Shown piece after piece: positions 63,463 to 64,000 of a stretch of DNA of 64,000 nucleotides. This stretch comes from Kumtagia sp044326205 (GTDB taxonomy: Bacteria > Pseudomonadota > Alphaproteobacteria > Rhizobiales > Rhizobiaceae). Under the pieces are notes generated by a model. That model was given only the letters and a program-made list of their open reading frames with translations, was not told where the DNA came from and made no database searches. The stretch spans positions 1-64,000 of the forward strand of contig NZ_JBIRCY010000030.1 of the NCBI RefSeq assembly GCF_044326205.1. Reading direction: 5' to 3'. Position 1 is the stretch's first letter, and each line of letters opens with the position of its first letter. The position numbers were made by a program, and so were the translations under genes.

Positions 63463-64000
63463 GTGCGACGTTCCATCCAGCTCCTGACCCTTCATTGCGT
63501 ACTCGTGGTGGCCGAAGAAGGCAGCTTTCTCGCGGCATCGCCCCGCCTAAACATGCACCACACCGCGCTTAGCCGCCGCGTCCGCGATCTCGAGCTCACG
63601 CTTGGCGTCATGTTGTTCGACCGCCATCCTGGCGGCGTCCGCCCAACTGCGGCCGGCGAACGCTTCCTTGCCAATCTTCGCCGCGTGCTGACGGACCTCG
63701 ACGGTACACTCTCCATGGCTGACAGGAGCGGCCGTGGCGAAACGGGTAGGCTTTCGATCGGCATCGACGCGCCGCTTCCTGCCTACGGGTATGTAGACGC
63801 TGTCGTCGCGTTCGTTCGGGACAGACCGGAAGTAGACATTCGGTTCACCGAGGTTCAGCGTGCGGAACTGCGCGCCGGCCTCAGCGACCGGACGATCGAC
63901 GTGGTGATCGCGCACGGGTTCGATCAGCGCAGTCCAAGCGAGAGCCTGTGTCTGTGGCGCGATCACATAGTCGTCGCAACAGCGATGGAGCATCCGATAG
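63463..64000 (+). CDS. LysR-family transcriptional regulator (partial, runs off the window)
   Basis: A GTG at 63463 opens a frame that stays open to the last base (179 codons seen). The N-terminal winged helix reads FLAASPRLNMHHTALSRRVR then DLELTLGVMLFDRHPGGVRP, the LysR pattern with a somewhat unusual recognition helix. The effector domain begins GRLSIGIDAPLPAYGYVDAV and IDVVIAHGFDQ. Its C-terminus lies beyond the window. Target unknown; possibly linked to the AHL genes. Confidence 0.85.
   Translation, partial: MRRSIQLLTLHCVLVVAEEGSFLAASPRLNMHHTALSRRVRDLELTLGVMLFDRHPGGVRPTAAGERFLANLRRVLTDLDGTLSMADRSGRGETGRLSIGIDAPLPAYGYVDAVVAFVRDRPEVDIRFTEVQRAELRAGLSDRTIDVVIAHGFDQRSPSESLCLWRDHIVVATAMEHPI

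Overview
The window reads as an alphaproteobacterial, most likely rhizobial (Mesorhizobium-like), accessory region. The reasons are the GC-rich coding style, the tightly coupled nadABC-bioBFDAZ-thiCOSGED vitamin block with the rhizobial bioZ gene (a combination known from Mesorhizobium symbiosis islands), several insertion sequences and their debris, many ABC importers, and a LuxR/LuxI quorum-sensing pair. No rRNA, tRNA or CRISPR array was seen. The assignment to genus is inference.

Layout. (1) 0.1-18.9 kb: an aromatic-acid catabolic region, mostly on the minus strand. It has a gentisate module (FAD hydroxylase, RidA, a fused isomerase/fumarylpyruvate-hydrolase-type protein, gentisate 1,2-dioxygenase) divergent from an ABC substrate-binding protein and permease whose ATPase gene is absent. 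It also has a second set: MFS transporter, cyclase, aldehyde dehydrogenase, Pht5-like decarboxylase, zinc alcohol dehydrogenase, NCS1 permease and a dienelactone hydrolase/SnoaL fusion. Two matching palindromic operators (4839-4875 and 14535-14571) tie the two sets together. Between them lie a complete IS630 element, a decayed pntAB and a further IS630 tail. (2) 18.9-22.7 kb: mobile debris, with an IS3-like tail, a broken group II intron maturase gene and a complete IS21-family element. (3) 22.9-37.8 kb: a NadQ-type regulator with two palindromes, nadABC, bioBFDAZ, a TPP riboswitch and thiCOSGED. Most genes overlap by 4 bases, so the block behaves as two or three translationally coupled operons for NAD, biotin and thiamine. 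(4) 38.6-46.4 kb: a urea/amide/branched-chain-type ABC importer with two paralogous Tat-exported binding proteins and an amidohydrolase. (5) 47.1-61.6 kb: an LrgAB pair divergent from a sugar-type ABC operon (binding protein, two permeases, PfkB kinase, SDR, HAD phosphatase, ATPase). A regulator follows that joins a TIM barrel to a degenerate sigma-54-type AAA+ domain and a Fis helix-turn-helix. Next come a minus-strand TIM-barrel protein, a Tm-1-like protein with its TIM-barrel partner, and a flavoprotein. (6) 61.9-64 kb: luxR, luxI with a lux-box-like palindrome between them, and the start of a LysR gene.

The most promising unexplained system is regions 4 and 5 taken together. A direct-repeat motif, TTACYCA-NNT-TTACYCA, occurs four times, each time in a promoter-side gap: before both importer binding proteins, between lrgA and the sugar-type operon, and between the two TIM-barrel/Tm-1 transcription units. 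This suggests one regulon for an unknown substrate. The obvious local candidate regulator is the TIM-barrel/AAA/Fis fusion, which lacks the GAFTGA loop needed to contact sigma-54 and may use an enzyme-derived barrel as its ligand sensor.
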